Assembly: GCF_008329965.1 (NCBI RefSeq)
Contig: NZ_CP036150.1
Span: 868,001-932,000, forward strand
Direction: 5' to 3'
Origin: Oceanispirochaeta crateris
Lineage (GTDB): Bacteria > Spirochaetota > Spirochaetia > DSM-2461
DNA: 64,000 bases
Shown: positions 37,849 to 47,051 of the stretch, piece by piece
Layout of the letters: each line of letters starts with the position of its first letter
Numbering within the stretch: position 1 is the stretch's first letter
Notes under the pieces: generated by a model
Seen by the model: the letters and a program-made list of their open reading frames with translations, nothing else
Databases searched by the model: none
Told to the model about the DNA's origin: nothing
Program-made: the position numbers and the translations under genes

Positions 37849-38940
37849 TCATTCAAAATCATAGACATATTCATTGATTCTGTTCAGATTTTTACTAGAA
37901 GCTCTTGTAAACATGATATGAATGGATGTATATATGCGGCTTCTTGATCTGGTATCTACAATTTTTCCATAGGTAACTACAGGGCTTCCTTTGATGGGTT
38001 CAAAACTGAGTTTGATGAGTTCTCCCTTATTCAAGGCGCTTGTTGTTTGCAGAGAGCATCCTCCAGCTGATAAATCAATGAGAGTCCCCATTCTTCCCTT
38101 GTTTTTAAGGACGACAGCTTCCTTACGTTCTCTTTTACCCGAGCCGGTAATTTGAATTTTGATAGGAAATATATAACAGGGCCTTTTTATCTGTTTTCTT
38201 CTGAATTTTCTCTGATAGGCTCTACTGATTTTATTTGAATGCTGTAGGAAAACACTGGTGATCCCTTTTACCGAATTATAACCAAGGACCTTAGATGTAA
38301 AAGTGTATTCTTCTCCATCTGCACCCCATATCAGTATTGTTAGACGGGTTCCTTTGGGCCACTTTACTTGAGAGCCTTTTTTACCAATAGGAACTCTGGC
38401 ACAATAAAATTCCTTTAGATTAGCCGTTATTACCGAGGAATATCTGTTGCCATTATCCATCTTGAAAGTAACATTCTGGCTGAGTTTCAGCTTCCTCGTA
38501 TCCGTAATTTGGTTTGTTTCGGCAAAAACACGTTCTATCCGTTGTTTGATTCTGTAAATATTTAACTTTCTTTCTTCTACAACAGAAGGAGGAGCTTCCA
38601 TATGACTAATGTCACGTAAGGCCTGGCTTAATGTGTTGTTCAGAGTTCTGGTATTGCTTAAGAGATCAAAGGGTTTATTGACATGGTATACCTTAATAAA
38701 ACTCTCTAGCAGCGCAATCTGTTTTTTGGTTAAACCGACTCTCGTTCCTTCTCTTCTGAAAGCTCTTTTGCTGTAACGCTTGTTTTTAGCGTTTGAACCA
38801 TTGCTGAGTTTATTACCAATGATCAGAAAAAGAAGACTAATACCCATTACAGCCAGAAAAATCAGGTTTTGTTTGGGATCAGAAGGGGTGAATAACTGTC
38901 CTTTAAAGCGAGATGATGACTGTAAAAGAGTAATAAACAT
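37849..38940 (-). CDS. Membrane-anchored PilZ-domain protein (c-di-GMP effector)
   Basis: The product has 363 residues. A transmembrane helix lies near the N-terminus (NLIFLAVMGISLLFLIIGN). The C-terminal PilZ domain has the RxxxR motif (RKQIKR) and the DLSAGGCSL loop, both needed for c-di-GMP binding. The middle region may be a YcgR-like N-terminal domain. Given its place behind fliD-flaG, a role as c-di-GMP brake on the flagellar motor is likely but inferred. AAAGGA precedes the ATG. Confidence 0.87.
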   Translation of the reverse strand: MFITLLQSSSRFKGQLFTPSDPKQNLIFLAVMGISLLFLIIGNKLSNGSNAKNKRYSKRAFRREGTRVGLTKKQIALLESFIKVYHVNKPFDLLSNTRTLNNTLSQALRDISHMEAPPSVVEERKLNIYRIKQRIERVFAETNQITDTRKLKLSQNVTFKMDNGNRYSSVITANLKEFYCARVPIGKKGSQVKWPKGTRLTILIWGADGEEYTFTSKVLGYNSVKGITSVFLQHSNKISRAYQRKFRRKQIKRPCYIFPIKIQITGSGKRERKEAVVLKNKGRMGTLIDLSAGGCSLQTTSALNKGELIKLSFEPIKGSPVVTYGKIVDTRSRSRIYTSIHIMFTRASSKNLNRINEYVYDFE

Positions 38941-38941
38941 T

Positions 38942-39832
38942 TTAGTTTCCTTTACTGTTCATTGATTCAAAAAACTTCGGAAAAGATTCCATTCTTGGCA
39001 TAATCTCATATTCCATAAGATCACCCATAAGAACAGAGTCTTCAGAAGTAAAAGCTTCAGTAAGGTCTTTAAGTATCCCTGACATGTCATTTATGTAGGC
39101 TTTTAAGTCTTCATGGTGATTTTCTTGTGTTTCCCGGGGGAGGTAGGTGTATATTCTCAAGAGTTTCTGAAACAGCTCGGAAAAGCAAATAATGACATCC
39201 ATGGCCTCTTTATCTTTGCCTGTTTGAAGCATAAGGGAGACTTCTTCCATCCGTGGCATCAGGTTTACTATGGCATCATAGCACTCTTTCCCCGATCTGA
39301 AGGGATCGTTAACTTCTTCTAATCTTCCCTGAATAACAGCCTCAAGCATGATAAATGATTCTAAGACCTTTTTAACATTTTCTTCACTGCGTTCTCCCTG
39401 TGGCCTAAATCCATTGGAAGCAAGAATACTATTCATATGGTTTTTAATAGAATGAGAAAAATCTTCTAAAAGAACTTCATAACTATTTTCAATATAAGTA
39501 TATTCATGCAGCAGCTCATTCAATAGTTCAACATTCCCTTCTTTGAGAGACCTTTGAATCATCTGGCAGAAATTCAGGAGTGTTTTGAGGTTCTGTGATT
39601 TGAGTTCAGCCAGTGTCAGGGCTGTCACGCGAAAGGATTCTTTATCACTAAAGGGCAAAGACTCCCAGTTCTTTTTATCTGTAATCAGAATTTCCTCGTC
39701 ATCAAGAAACAACTCAGTAATAGAATAGGATTGAAGAGCCAGCCATTTTTCAACTGAGTTATATACATCTCCCAGAGATTTTTCCTGTTCAAGGATGAAT
39801 TCAATTTCATCCTGATTTATATAAATTTTCAA
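38942..39832 (-). CDS. Helical hypothetical protein in the fliD operon
   Basis: The product has about 296 residues, mostly helical and acidic, with no signal. TTG at 39832 is preferred as start because AAGGAG lies seven bases upstream; the longer reading to 39862 lacks a good site. It sits between fliD and the PilZ gene, so it may be a motility accessory protein. No family recognised. Confidence 0.65.
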   Translation of the reverse strand: MKIYINQDEIEFILEQEKSLGDVYNSVEKWLALQSYSITELFLDDEEILITDKKNWESLPFSDKESFRVTALTLAELKSQNLKTLLNFCQMIQRSLKEGNVELLNELLHEYTYIENSYEVLLEDFSHSIKNHMNSILASNGFRPQGERSEENVKKVLESFIMLEAVIQGRLEEVNDPFRSGKECYDAIVNLMPRMEEVSLMLQTGKDKEAMDVIICFSELFQKLLRIYTYLPRETQENHHEDLKAYINDMSGILKDLTEAFTSEDSVLMGDLMEYEIMPRMESFPKFFESMNSKGN

Positions 39833-39899
39833 ATAAATCTCCTTCAGATTTCCGGATATCACAGAAACCGGTCTTTTTCATTATCAGGCATTCAGCCTA

Positions 39900-41882
39900 T
39901 TAGTTATTATTTTGCTGATTGAAAGTGTCCAGTGAGCTGGAATTTGATTCCAATTGATTCAACATTCCTTCCATACTGCCATACTTTCTCTTTAAGTCTG
40001 ACTCATAATCCGCCAGATATTCTTTGTAGTCTTCTATCTCATCGTTTGTATCACTGATTCCATTATCAAGCATCCTGATCTTATTGGAAAATATTCCACC
40101 AGTCTGGATATAAGGATTTAAGAATCGGTCAAGTTCATAACCGGCACCGCTATCAATGACGAGATCACCATCTGTATCCTGTCCGAATAGCTCTTTAATA
40201 GCCCTGCTGTTTGTCTGAAGGGATTTGTCCAGAACTTCTTCATTGATCTCCAGATACCCTCGCAATTTACTGACATTTACAGAACCACCACCTCCCACTG
40301 CAGCGTTGGTGGATATTCCAATTTGGCTGAGCATGGACAGCTCTCGTTCCAATGACGTTTCATAAGGGGATGATGTGATCCTCTGCAACCGGTTTTTCAG
40401 CTGCATAAGGGTTATATCAGCCCTGAAAGTTCCCAGCTCTTCTAAAGCCTTTTCCCTTTCTTCATCAGTAAAATAATCTATCTCATTCACAATATCGGTA
40501 TTATCGGATGACAGTATTAGTATTTGTGTCATGGCTTGATTATAATTATATACAAATTTGATAATTTCATCTTTTGCAGATTCTACATCAGGTTTTATGG
40601 CTATATCCACTTCTTCGTCGGGATTTGCACGCTGTAAATTTAGAGTGACACCCGGAATCAGGTCATCAATTTCATTTGTATCTCTTTCGACTTTTATGCC
40701 GTTAAAGTCCAGAATGGCATTTCCCGCTGTGGAGAGGGAATTCACACCAACATATCCGTCAGCGCTTCTGGGGTCTGTAATACGCATGTTGGAAATATTG
40801 ACTTCTCTAAGTGTATTCTTATTGATGAAATCAAAAGAGAGGATATTACCCTGACTGCTTGTGAGGGGAATCTTGACTTTTTGGGGTTCGTTACCAGCTG
40901 GCAAGTCCTGGAGATTCTGGCTTTCTGTCTCGGTGAGAAAAAAACCAATAGAGCTGTCCTCTACCACAGGTGGAAGCTCTGGTTTGTTCCAGGGGGGAAT
41001 CTCTGCCTTGTTTGCAAAGCTCTGTACTTCAAGGCCATCAAGAACGGCCGATGCTGTAGATGGTAATACAGGTGGAGGAGGTTCAACAGGTTCTCTGGAT
41101 GCCGGATCAATATCTGTGACAGAAATTGTATATTCAAGAATCATTCCGTCCTCTACCGGTACAGGGGAGGGGAGTTCTATGTGTAATTCTGACTCTGCCG
41201 TCAAGAGGACTTCACTTTGAACTGTTTTACGGCTTGTATCAAAATTGATTTGAGTATTATCCGTTTCTACTGGCTTAATAATTCCACTATCCAGAGCCCA
41301 GCTCAAAGCATCATCTTTAAACCTAAGGCGATTTTCTGTTCCTGTTGCTGTGGATTCGAAAAGGACAACCTGCGTATCAGATGTATCTCTGACAACAGTC
41401 AATTTCATCAGACCGTCAGCTTTTGCTTCAAGCCTTTTCGCAAAATCTGAAAGTTTCCCGCCTCTGTATCTGAGGGAAAATTCCTTATCGCCTACTTCAA
41501 AGCTATAAGTCCCTTCGGGTACACGTTCATCCACTGGCATTGAAGGTGAAATAAATTTATCTGTAGATGCTGTTTGAAGGACAGTAAAACTCAATTCCTG
41601 CTCTTCTGCATCTCTGGTGGCTGTTGCGGTTAGAATCCTCTCATTCGAAGAATCTACCAACTTATTACTGAAAGGATTTTCAAAACCAAAAAGAGTTCTT
41701 GCTGATGTTCTCAGACTGCTGATCTTCCGGTTAAAGTTCTGCCAAATTCTTTTTTCTTCTTCTTGTTCTTTGACCGAATTTTCCATGGTGCTGAGCTTAA
41801 CTTTCTCAACTTCCACGAGTCCTTGAACGAGTTCTTCTGTATTATATTTACTGTTTATACCAGGGATGCTTATGTCTGCCAT
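39900..41882 (-). CDS. fliD: Flagellar filament cap protein FliD
   Basis: FliD caps the growing filament and promotes flagellin folding. The N-terminus (ISIPGINSKYNTEELVQGLV) and the C-terminus (the YESDLKRKYGSMEGMLNQLE segment) match the family. Length is 660 residues, with the central variable region. It is 18 bases downstream of flaG and about 450 bases downstream of the flaB gene. Confidence 0.93.
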   Translation of the reverse strand: MADISIPGINSKYNTEELVQGLVEVEKVKLSTMENSVKEQEEEKRIWQNFNRKISSLRTSARTLFGFENPFSNKLVDSSNERILTATATRDAEEQELSFTVLQTASTDKFISPSMPVDERVPEGTYSFEVGDKEFSLRYRGGKLSDFAKRLEAKADGLMKLTVVRDTSDTQVVLFESTATGTENRLRFKDDALSWALDSGIIKPVETDNTQINFDTSRKTVQSEVLLTAESELHIELPSPVPVEDGMILEYTISVTDIDPASREPVEPPPPVLPSTASAVLDGLEVQSFANKAEIPPWNKPELPPVVEDSSIGFFLTETESQNLQDLPAGNEPQKVKIPLTSSQGNILSFDFINKNTLREVNISNMRITDPRSADGYVGVNSLSTAGNAILDFNGIKVERDTNEIDDLIPGVTLNLQRANPDEEVDIAIKPDVESAKDEIIKFVYNYNQAMTQILILSSDNTDIVNEIDYFTDEEREKALEELGTFRADITLMQLKNRLQRITSSPYETSLERELSMLSQIGISTNAAVGGGGSVNVSKLRGYLEINEEVLDKSLQTNSRAIKELFGQDTDGDLVIDSGAGYELDRFLNPYIQTGGIFSNKIRMLDNGISDTNDEIEDYKEYLADYESDLKRKYGSMEGMLNQLESNSSSLDTFNQQNNN

Positions 41883-41900
41883 GGCATCCCCCTATGAGTT

Positions 41901-42227
41901 TTAAACCATTTTATCAATAAATATACCGATAGCTTCACGCAGATTTTCATGTAATGTCTGTAGTTCCCTAGATGGAATTTCCTTTACTACCTTATCGGTA
42001 CTCCTATCAATGATTTTTACTACAAAACTGTCAATCTTTTCATTGATAGAATAACTGAATCGCGTGTTATTGGTAATTTCGTTGAGTATGGTTCTTGTTT
42101 CTTTGATATCCGGAACGGTAAGTTTTACTTTCTGCTTCTGCAGTTCTACCTGTTGCTTTGATCTTTCTGCATTCTGCTGAGTGCTTATCTGTACCGGTCC
42201 AGAACTGGATATTTTACCTACGTTCAT
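41901..42227 (-). CDS. flaG: FlaG family protein
   Basis: FlaG influences filament length. The product has 108 residues with the family C-terminus: FVVKIIDRSTDKVVKEIPSR, then LHENLREAIGIFIDK. AGGGAGG precedes the ATG. Placed between flaB and fliD, as in many bacteria. Confidence 0.9.
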   Translation of the reverse strand: MNVGKISSSGPVQISTQQNAERSKQQVELQKQKVKLTVPDIKETRTILNEITNNTRFSYSINEKIDSFVVKIIDRSTDKVVKEIPSRELQTLHENLREAIGIFIDKMV

Positions 42228-42241
42228 ATAGACCTCCCTGT

Positions 42242-42288
42242 AAAAATAGTAATGGGGAAGGGCGCGAACCCCCCCATAACTACTGTAA
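42242..42288 (-). terminator. Intrinsic terminator between flaB and flaG
   Basis: Near-perfect arms TAGTTATGGGG and CCCCATTACTA enclose a GGGTTCGCGCCC-type apex, and the 3' arm is followed by TTTTTA. It would end most flagellin transcripts and let a fraction read through to flaG-fliD. Confidence 0.75.
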
Positions 42289-42333
42289 AAAAGATAACGT
42301 CCAGAAATCTCTTTTATTAGCGATTACCCAGTC

Positions 42334-43188
42334 TTAGCCCAATAACTGCAGTACAGATTGTGTCCGTACATTAGCCTGTGCCAGCATGGAAGAACCAGCC
42401 TGATTCAGAATCTGATTTTTTGTGTAATCCACGACCTCACTGGCCATGTCTACATCACGAATCCTGGATTCAGCTGCCTGCATATTTTCCGCTGCAATGG
42501 CAATACCTTTGGCAGCCATTTCGAAACGGTTCTGGTATGCACCAAGATCGGCTCTCTGTTTGTTAACAGTTTTCAAAGCTTCATCTACGATACCGATAGT
42601 ACGGTTTGCTTCTTCCACAGAAGAAAGGGTAACAATTCCGCCACCACCCTGCTCGTTTTGAAGACCTAAAGCCTCAGCAGTCATAGTACCAATAAAGATA
42701 GATTCTTTCTGATCCATATTGGCTCCCACTTGAAGCTGCATGACATCACCTGTCGCAGAAGCTTCTGCAAACCGGCCGGTCAGTAGGTTCATGCCGTTGA
42801 ACTGTGCGTGTGATGCAATTCTATTCATCTCATCAACTAATTGGCTGACTTCGACCTGAATCTGCATTCTATCTTCCGCAGTATAAATACCGTTGGAAGC
42901 CTGTACGGACAATTCTCTAACACGATGTAGAATATCCTGAGTTTCCTGCAAGAATCCTTCGGTTGTCTGGATAAAAGAAACACCGTTCTGGATGTTCTTT
43001 TCTGCCTGATTCAGACCTCTGATCTGACTCCGCATTTTTTCAGATACCGCCAGTCCTGACGCATCGTCAGCTGCCTTGTTAATTCTCAGACCTGATGAAA
43101 GTTTTTCCATGTTATTAGCAGTTTCACTCTGAGAAACAGCGAGCTGCCTATTAGAATTGATGGCGCTCATGTTATGATTAATTATCAT
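42334..43188 (-). CDS. flaB: Flagellin core protein FlaB (copy 1)
   Basis: FlaB forms the core of the periplasmic flagellar filament. [15 protein letters not shown] at the N-terminus and [20 protein letters not shown] at the C-terminus match flagellins. The start at 43188 has AAGGAGGG eight bases upstream; the longer reading to 43239 is rejected. Length is 284 residues with no central variable domain, typical of spirochaete FlaB. The leader contains the GGCAAGGATGCC hairpin. Confidence 0.96.
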   Translation of the reverse strand: MIINHNMSAINSNRQLAVSQSETANNMEKLSSGLRINKAADDASGLAVSEKMRSQIRGLNQAEKNIQNGVSFIQTTEGFLQETQDILHRVRELSVQASNGIYTAEDRMQIQVEVSQLVDEMNRIASHAQFNGMNLLTGRFAEASATGDVMQLQVGANMDQKESIFIGTMTAEALGLQNEQGGGGIVTLSSVEEANRTIGIVDEALKTVNKQRADLGAYQNRFEMAAKGIAIAAENMQAAESRIRDVDMASEVVDYTKNQILNQAGSSMLAQANVRTQSVLQLLG

Positions 43189-43211
43189 ATACCCTCCTTG
43201 AAATGTTTGTT

Positions 43212-43223
43212 GGCATCCTTGCC
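43212..43223 (-). promoter_or_regulatory. Candidate CsrA-binding hairpin in flaB copy 1 leader
   Basis: GGCAAGGATGCC forms a three-base stem (GGC/GCC) presenting AAGGAT with GGA in the loop, 24 bases upstream of the ATG. The same element occurs upstream of the second flaB at almost the same distance. GGA in a hairpin loop is the known CsrA target. Confidence 0.65.
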
Positions 43224-43287
43224 GCAAACCTGTATGCACCTGACTTTGAATAAAGCCGAATCGCGCCGCTTTACCATTGACAGCTGA

Positions 43288-43425
43288 ACAGGGAGATTGA
43301 CACGATCCTTTTGTACCAGAATCGTGCTCATCTCCCTGTCCTGTGAATACACAGGAGGGTTATTTCAAAGAACTTCTAATCCAATAGAGGCGATGCTTCA
43401 TCCAAATTTAGGAAAAACATCGCCT
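43288..43425 (-). promoter_or_regulatory. Structured flaB copy 1 leader with three hairpins
   Basis: Three perfect-arm hairpins lie in the 330-base space between the two flaB genes: AGGCGATG/CATCGCCT (43388-43425), CCTGTG/CACAGG (43340-43355), and ACAGGGAGAT/ATCTCCCTGT (43288-43339) with an inner CACGAT/ATCGTG pairing. They may stabilise the flaB mRNA or regulate it. No T-run follows the large hairpin, so termination is unlikely. Confidence 0.5.
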
Positions 43426-43518
43426 TCACTGCAATATCAAACACTGTTTGAAGATCTGCAGTAAAGACCTAAAGCAGGCTATGAACCCGAACAGAACTCT
43501 ACTGAAGATTATATTACA

Positions 43519-44379
43519 CTATTGGAGAAGCTGCAAGACTGACTGTGATCTCTGGTTTGCCTGAGCTAACATGGCATTACTAGCCTGTGTCAGGATCTGG
43601 TTTTTTGTGAAATCAACAGTTTCTTGTGCCATGTCCAGGTCTCTTATTCGGGATTCAGCGGCCTGCAGGTTTTCTGCTCCGATGTCAATTCCCTTAATCG
43701 CCATTTCCAGTCTGTTCTGATAAGCACCCAGATCTGCTCTCTGTTTGTTAACAGTTTTAAGAGCGGAGTCCAGTACACCTATGTTTCTGTTAGACTGTTC
43801 GGGTGTTGAAATAGACATTATTTCACCACTACCGATCTGACGAAGACCAAGTGCTTCAGCAGTCATGGTTCCAATGTAAACCTGTTCTCTCTGATCCATA
43901 TTGGCACCGATATGGAACCACATGGATGAAGTCACAGTGTTGAAACCGTTGTCGGCTGCAAACCGGCCAGTCAGCATATTCATGCCGTTAAATTGAGCAT
44001 GTGATGCCACTCTGTCAAGTTCGTCAACAAGCTGGGAAACTTCTACCTGGATCTGCATTCTGTCTTCTGAGGTATAAATACCGTTGGAAGCTTGAATCGC
44101 CAGTTCTCTCACTCTCTGAATGATGTCAGTTGTTTCCTGGAGATAACCTTCAGAAGTCTGAATAAAGGAGATTCCATCTGCAGCATTTCGAGATGCCTGG
44201 TTCAAACCTCTGATCTGAGATCGCATTTTTTCAGATACAGCAAGTCCTGAAGCATCGTCGCCAGCCTTGTTGATACGCATACCTGAGGACAATTTCCCCA
44301 TGTTGGCTGCGGTATTCGAGTTGGCGATTCCCAAGTTCCTGTTAGCACTCATAGCACTAATGTTGTGATTAATAATCAT
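43519..44379 (-). CDS. flaB: Flagellin core protein FlaB (copy 2)
   Basis: Homologous to the gene at 42334 and arranged in tandem. [17 protein letters not shown] and the C-terminal [16 protein letters not shown] match flagellins. Length is 286 residues. The start is 44379, after GGAGG; a reading starting four codons earlier is less likely. Spirochaetes often carry several FlaB isoforms; two adjacent copies suggest a duplication. Confidence 0.96.
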   Translation of the reverse strand: MIINHNISAMSANRNLGIANSNTAANMGKLSSGMRINKAGDDASGLAVSEKMRSQIRGLNQASRNAADGISFIQTSEGYLQETTDIIQRVRELAIQASNGIYTSEDRMQIQVEVSQLVDELDRVASHAQFNGMNMLTGRFAADNGFNTVTSSMWFHIGANMDQREQVYIGTMTAEALGLRQIGSGEIMSISTPEQSNRNIGVLDSALKTVNKQRADLGAYQNRLEMAIKGIDIGAENLQAAESRIRDLDMAQETVDFTKNQILTQASNAMLAQANQRSQSVLQLLQ

Positions 44380-44404
44380 ATATTCCTCCATGAATATTGT
44401 ATTA

Positions 44405-44418
44405 GGGCATCCTTGCCC
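44405..44418 (-). promoter_or_regulatory. Candidate CsrA-binding hairpin in flaB copy 2 leader
   Basis: GGGCAAGGATGCCC (four-base stem, loop AAGGAT) lies 26 bases upstream of the ATG. The GGA in the loop and the match to the other flaB leader support a CsrA site. The GGAGG ribosome site itself could be a second, overlapping contact. Confidence 0.65.
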
Positions 44419-44445
44419 GGAGAGTTTTAATACCCTCTTAATTTC

Positions 44446-44474
44446 CTATCGTCATGGAGGTTGAAATAACTTGA
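44446..44474 (-). promoter_or_regulatory. Possible sigma-28-type promoter for flaB copy 2
   Basis: GACGATAG (44446-44453) resembles the -10 element GCCGATAA and TCAAGTTA (44467-44474) resembles TAAAGTTT, but the spacer is 13 rather than about 11 bases. It would give a short leader that includes the GGA hairpin. Weak call. Confidence 0.35.
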
Positions 44475-44530
44475 AAAAAAATAAAGTTTTTTTTATTTAT
44501 TCCGATTAGTCGGAGACCAAAAGATCGACT

Positions 44531-45655
44531 TTAGGTCTGTTCTGACTTTTTTTCAATAAAATTCAAATATTCTGCCGCTATAGTATCTTCCGGGTCCAGA
44601 GCAATCACGGTTCTGAAAAAAGCAGACGCTTCTTCCATCTTTTTTTCTTTTAGGGAAAGGATTCCCATGTTGGAAATTATTTTTAGATTTTCAGCATCTA
44701 GTGACAGGGCTTCTTCCAGATATTTGCGGCTCTCATCGTAATTTCCCAGCTCTAAACTGCATATAGCCAGCTCATTTAGAATGTCGGGGTGAGGACCTTT
44801 TAGTTCTGCTGCTTGTTTAAAGCTTAAGAGGCCTTCTTCAAATTGTGACATTTTCCGGAGCGCCCAGCCTTTAAGAAACCAGGCATTCCAAACATTTTTA
44901 TTTTCATTCAAAAATTGGTCAATAAGATCCAAGCCTTCCTGATTCTTGTCTTCACTAACGAGTCTGTATGCACTTCTATATATTTCATTGGTGTCTTTCA
45001 ATTCAGAACATTCCCGCATCAATTTTTCGGCTTCGCTGCGCTTTTGTTCATCTTCTCCCATACTCAGGTAGCTGGAAGAGAGTTCATAAGATCTTTTGAA
45101 ATCCTGTTTGTTGTAGTAGAACCAGGCGGCATTGAAGTAAATATCAGGTAAATCTTCAGCCTGCTCAATTAAGTTGGCATAAAGAGATTCTATCTGATTT
45201 TCCAGCTCTACATAGGGGGCGGAGAATTTATCCTTTATTTCTCCTAGTTTATTCTCATAGAGTAGGACCAGGTTTAAATGGCTTCGGATATCCTGGGGAT
45301 TCAGTCCAATAAGAGCCAGAAAAATTTCTTCTGCCAGATCAAAATCAGAGCTTTGTGCCTTAATTATTGCAGATTGAGTTAACTCCGCTGTGATATCAGG
45401 CTTTGAAGAATGAATGAAATTTCTGTAGTAGGGTAGGTTCTCATTTTCAGGATCGTAGGCCAGAACCTTCAGCATTCCAGAAATAATCATTTCCCAACTG
45501 AGGTCTTCTGATTTCCAACTGGAAGGATCTACACCTTCGGGGATTTCAATGGGTATGAGTACCGAAGGATCGAGATCGAGGGTTCCAATTTTATGGCTTA
45601 TATTTTCAGGTATTGAAATATATACAATTTGATTGAGTTTATAATTTTTTTCCAT
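44531..45655 (-). CDS. TPR-repeat protein
   Basis: The product has 374 residues, with helical repeats in the second half: WFLKGWALRKMSQFEEGLLS, DILNELAICSLELGNYDESR and NMGILSLKEKKMEEASAFF. No signal peptide is seen. It lies between flaB and a PilZ gene, and may be a motility or c-di-GMP scaffold, but that is context only. Confidence 0.8.
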   Translation of the reverse strand: MEKNYKLNQIVYISIPENISHKIGTLDLDPSVLIPIEIPEGVDPSSWKSEDLSWEMIISGMLKVLAYDPENENLPYYRNFIHSSKPDITAELTQSAIIKAQSSDFDLAEEIFLALIGLNPQDIRSHLNLVLLYENKLGEIKDKFSAPYVELENQIESLYANLIEQAEDLPDIYFNAAWFYYNKQDFKRSYELSSSYLSMGEDEQKRSEAEKLMRECSELKDTNEIYRSAYRLVSEDKNQEGLDLIDQFLNENKNVWNAWFLKGWALRKMSQFEEGLLSFKQAAELKGPHPDILNELAICSLELGNYDESRKYLEEALSLDAENLKIISNMGILSLKEKKMEEASAFFRTVIALDPEDTIAAEYLNFIEKKSEQT

Positions 45656-45672
45656 TCTTACAATGTAACGGA

Positions 45673-46473
45673 TTAGCGCTTAAGAAGGAAGTTATTTATC
45701 ATCACTTTGTAAGCTAAAGGCAACGCTTCCAGGGGAAAATGGATGGCAATGGCTGCCAGATCTCTTCTTCCCTGTACTTCTTCAAAACGAAGGATTTGAC
45801 CTTCGATGCTGATATATTCACCTTTACTGTTGATTATCTTTAGTTCGGCCGCTTTATTGATAAGAAATTTTGCATTTCCAGGAACAATCACCTTAGCACC
45901 GGAAAAAGATAAATCTCTCAATATACCCTTTCTTGGAAGACTGTCCACAAGAAGAACACAGTTCTTTGATCCGAGATCCAGTTTTTTCATGCTGTCAGCG
46001 GTTACTAAAACACGGTCTTCTTTTCTTTTAGTAGCATTTACATTGGCTTCCAATAGAAAACCGAGTATTTCTATGAGATCATCAGGTGGTCTTGTAGAGT
46101 AGGTGAGTGTGCTGAAATAAAGATCGGGCTGATTTGCAGAATACTTTGTGAAATTGCTCAGTCGTCCCTGTATAAAAAAATTCAGCTCCACAGGTTTAGG
46201 CTGATCATCTCTTAAAAATGAGAGTCTGAGAGAGATGTTCGGCTCTTCTTCAATGATATTGCTGACCATCGTATCGGTTAAAGAGACAAGAATCCTGGCA
46301 GATTCGAGGCTGGTTGCATAGAGTAGGCAGGCATGGGGACCTTCCTTCAATTTCAGAAATACTTTCTTTGGCTGCAAACCTGTGCTCTTAATTACTTCCT
46401 TATTAAAAGTAACTTCAATGCTGCGATATTTATTGTAGAGATCCTTAATGATCTGGTTCGTTACTATGGCCAT
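45673..46473 (-). CDS. PilZ-domain protein
   Basis: The product has 266 residues. A C-terminal PilZ domain is suggested by RKEDRVLV (the RxxxR motif) and DLSFSGAKV; the N-terminal half looks like the PilZN-type domain. It should bind c-di-GMP. It follows the 6S RNA region and precedes the TPR gene by 17 bases. Confidence 0.8.
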   Translation of the reverse strand: MAIVTNQIIKDLYNKYRSIEVTFNKEVIKSTGLQPKKVFLKLKEGPHACLLYATSLESARILVSLTDTMVSNIIEEEPNISLRLSFLRDDQPKPVELNFFIQGRLSNFTKYSANQPDLYFSTLTYSTRPPDDLIEILGFLLEANVNATKRKEDRVLVTADSMKKLDLGSKNCVLLVDSLPRKGILRDLSFSGAKVIVPGNAKFLINKAAELKIINSKGEYISIEGQILRFEEVQGRRDLAAIAIHFPLEALPLAYKVMINNFLLKR

Positions 46474-46534
46474 ATGGATGGGTGAATTCTAACGATATTT
46501 GGTCTTGTGGTCAATTGAAAACAAAAATGAATCG

Positions 46535-46717
46535 AAAAAACCCGCAGTGCCGTTTTGGGAACTCATCCTCTTGAACTCAACTGTTCAAGTGGGCTTCCGT
46601 TCCAAGACATCCTGTTTCTCCGCAATGGGATAACAATTCAGTCATAGGCATTCTGGAATCCCATGGATATAACTTGTCGCAAGAGAAATATCCCTATAAA
46701 CACGTACACCGCAGGTA
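46535..46717 (-). ncRNA. ssrS: Probable 6S RNA (SsrS), downstream of zapA
   Basis: About 183 nt on the minus strand. The ends pair as CCTGCGGTG (46707-46715) with CACTGCGGG (46541-46549), nine pairs including two G-U, and the helix can be extended inward by CG, UUU/AAA and GGGA/UCCC. The 3' side carries a CTTGAAC/GTTCAAG hairpin like that of E. coli 6S RNA, and the middle has an ATGGGAT/ATCCCAT stem-loop. T6 at 46535-46540 follows the closing helix directly. 6S RNA adjacent to zapA is a known arrangement. An alternative is a CsrB-like RNA, since seven GGA motifs occur in it. 6S RNA binds sigma-70 holoenzyme in stationary phase. Confidence 0.7.
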
Positions 46718-46721
46718 AAAA

Positions 46722-47048
46722 TTATTCGTTTACATTAGTTTCAAGTACATCAATCACTCTTTGAAAAGCCCTGTCTACTTCTTCTGTAATCAGAATGTCA
46801 GTTTGAGGGAGAGTTTCTTCTGAAGTTGCATTGAATTGTGAGTTTTTAAGGCTGATCAGTTCATCTACGATGTAGATGCTTGACAGGATGGAAAGCTTCA
46901 GTTGATCTACTGATTTGTGCTTATCCCTCGTTTCCTCAATTTTTTTGTTTAAAAACCAGATGACCTGCTTGAGCTGGGTAGAATTTTCCTTTGCTTTAAA
47001 GGTTAGATTCACACCCAATATATTTACTTTAAGCAGGTCATCTTTCAT
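46722..47048 (-). CDS. zapA: Cell division protein ZapA
   Basis: ZapA bundles FtsZ filaments. The product has 108 residues with the family's N-terminal VNILGVNLTFKA and a C-terminal coiled coil. It starts 3 bases after a coiled-coil protein and is followed directly by the 6S RNA candidate, the same neighbourhood as in other bacteria. Confidence 0.87.
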   Translation of the reverse strand: MKDDLLKVNILGVNLTFKAKENSTQLKQVIWFLNKKIEETRDKHKSVDQLKLSILSSIYIVDELISLKNSQFNATSEETLPQTDILITEEVDRAFQRVIDVLETNVNE

Positions 47049-47051
47049 TTC

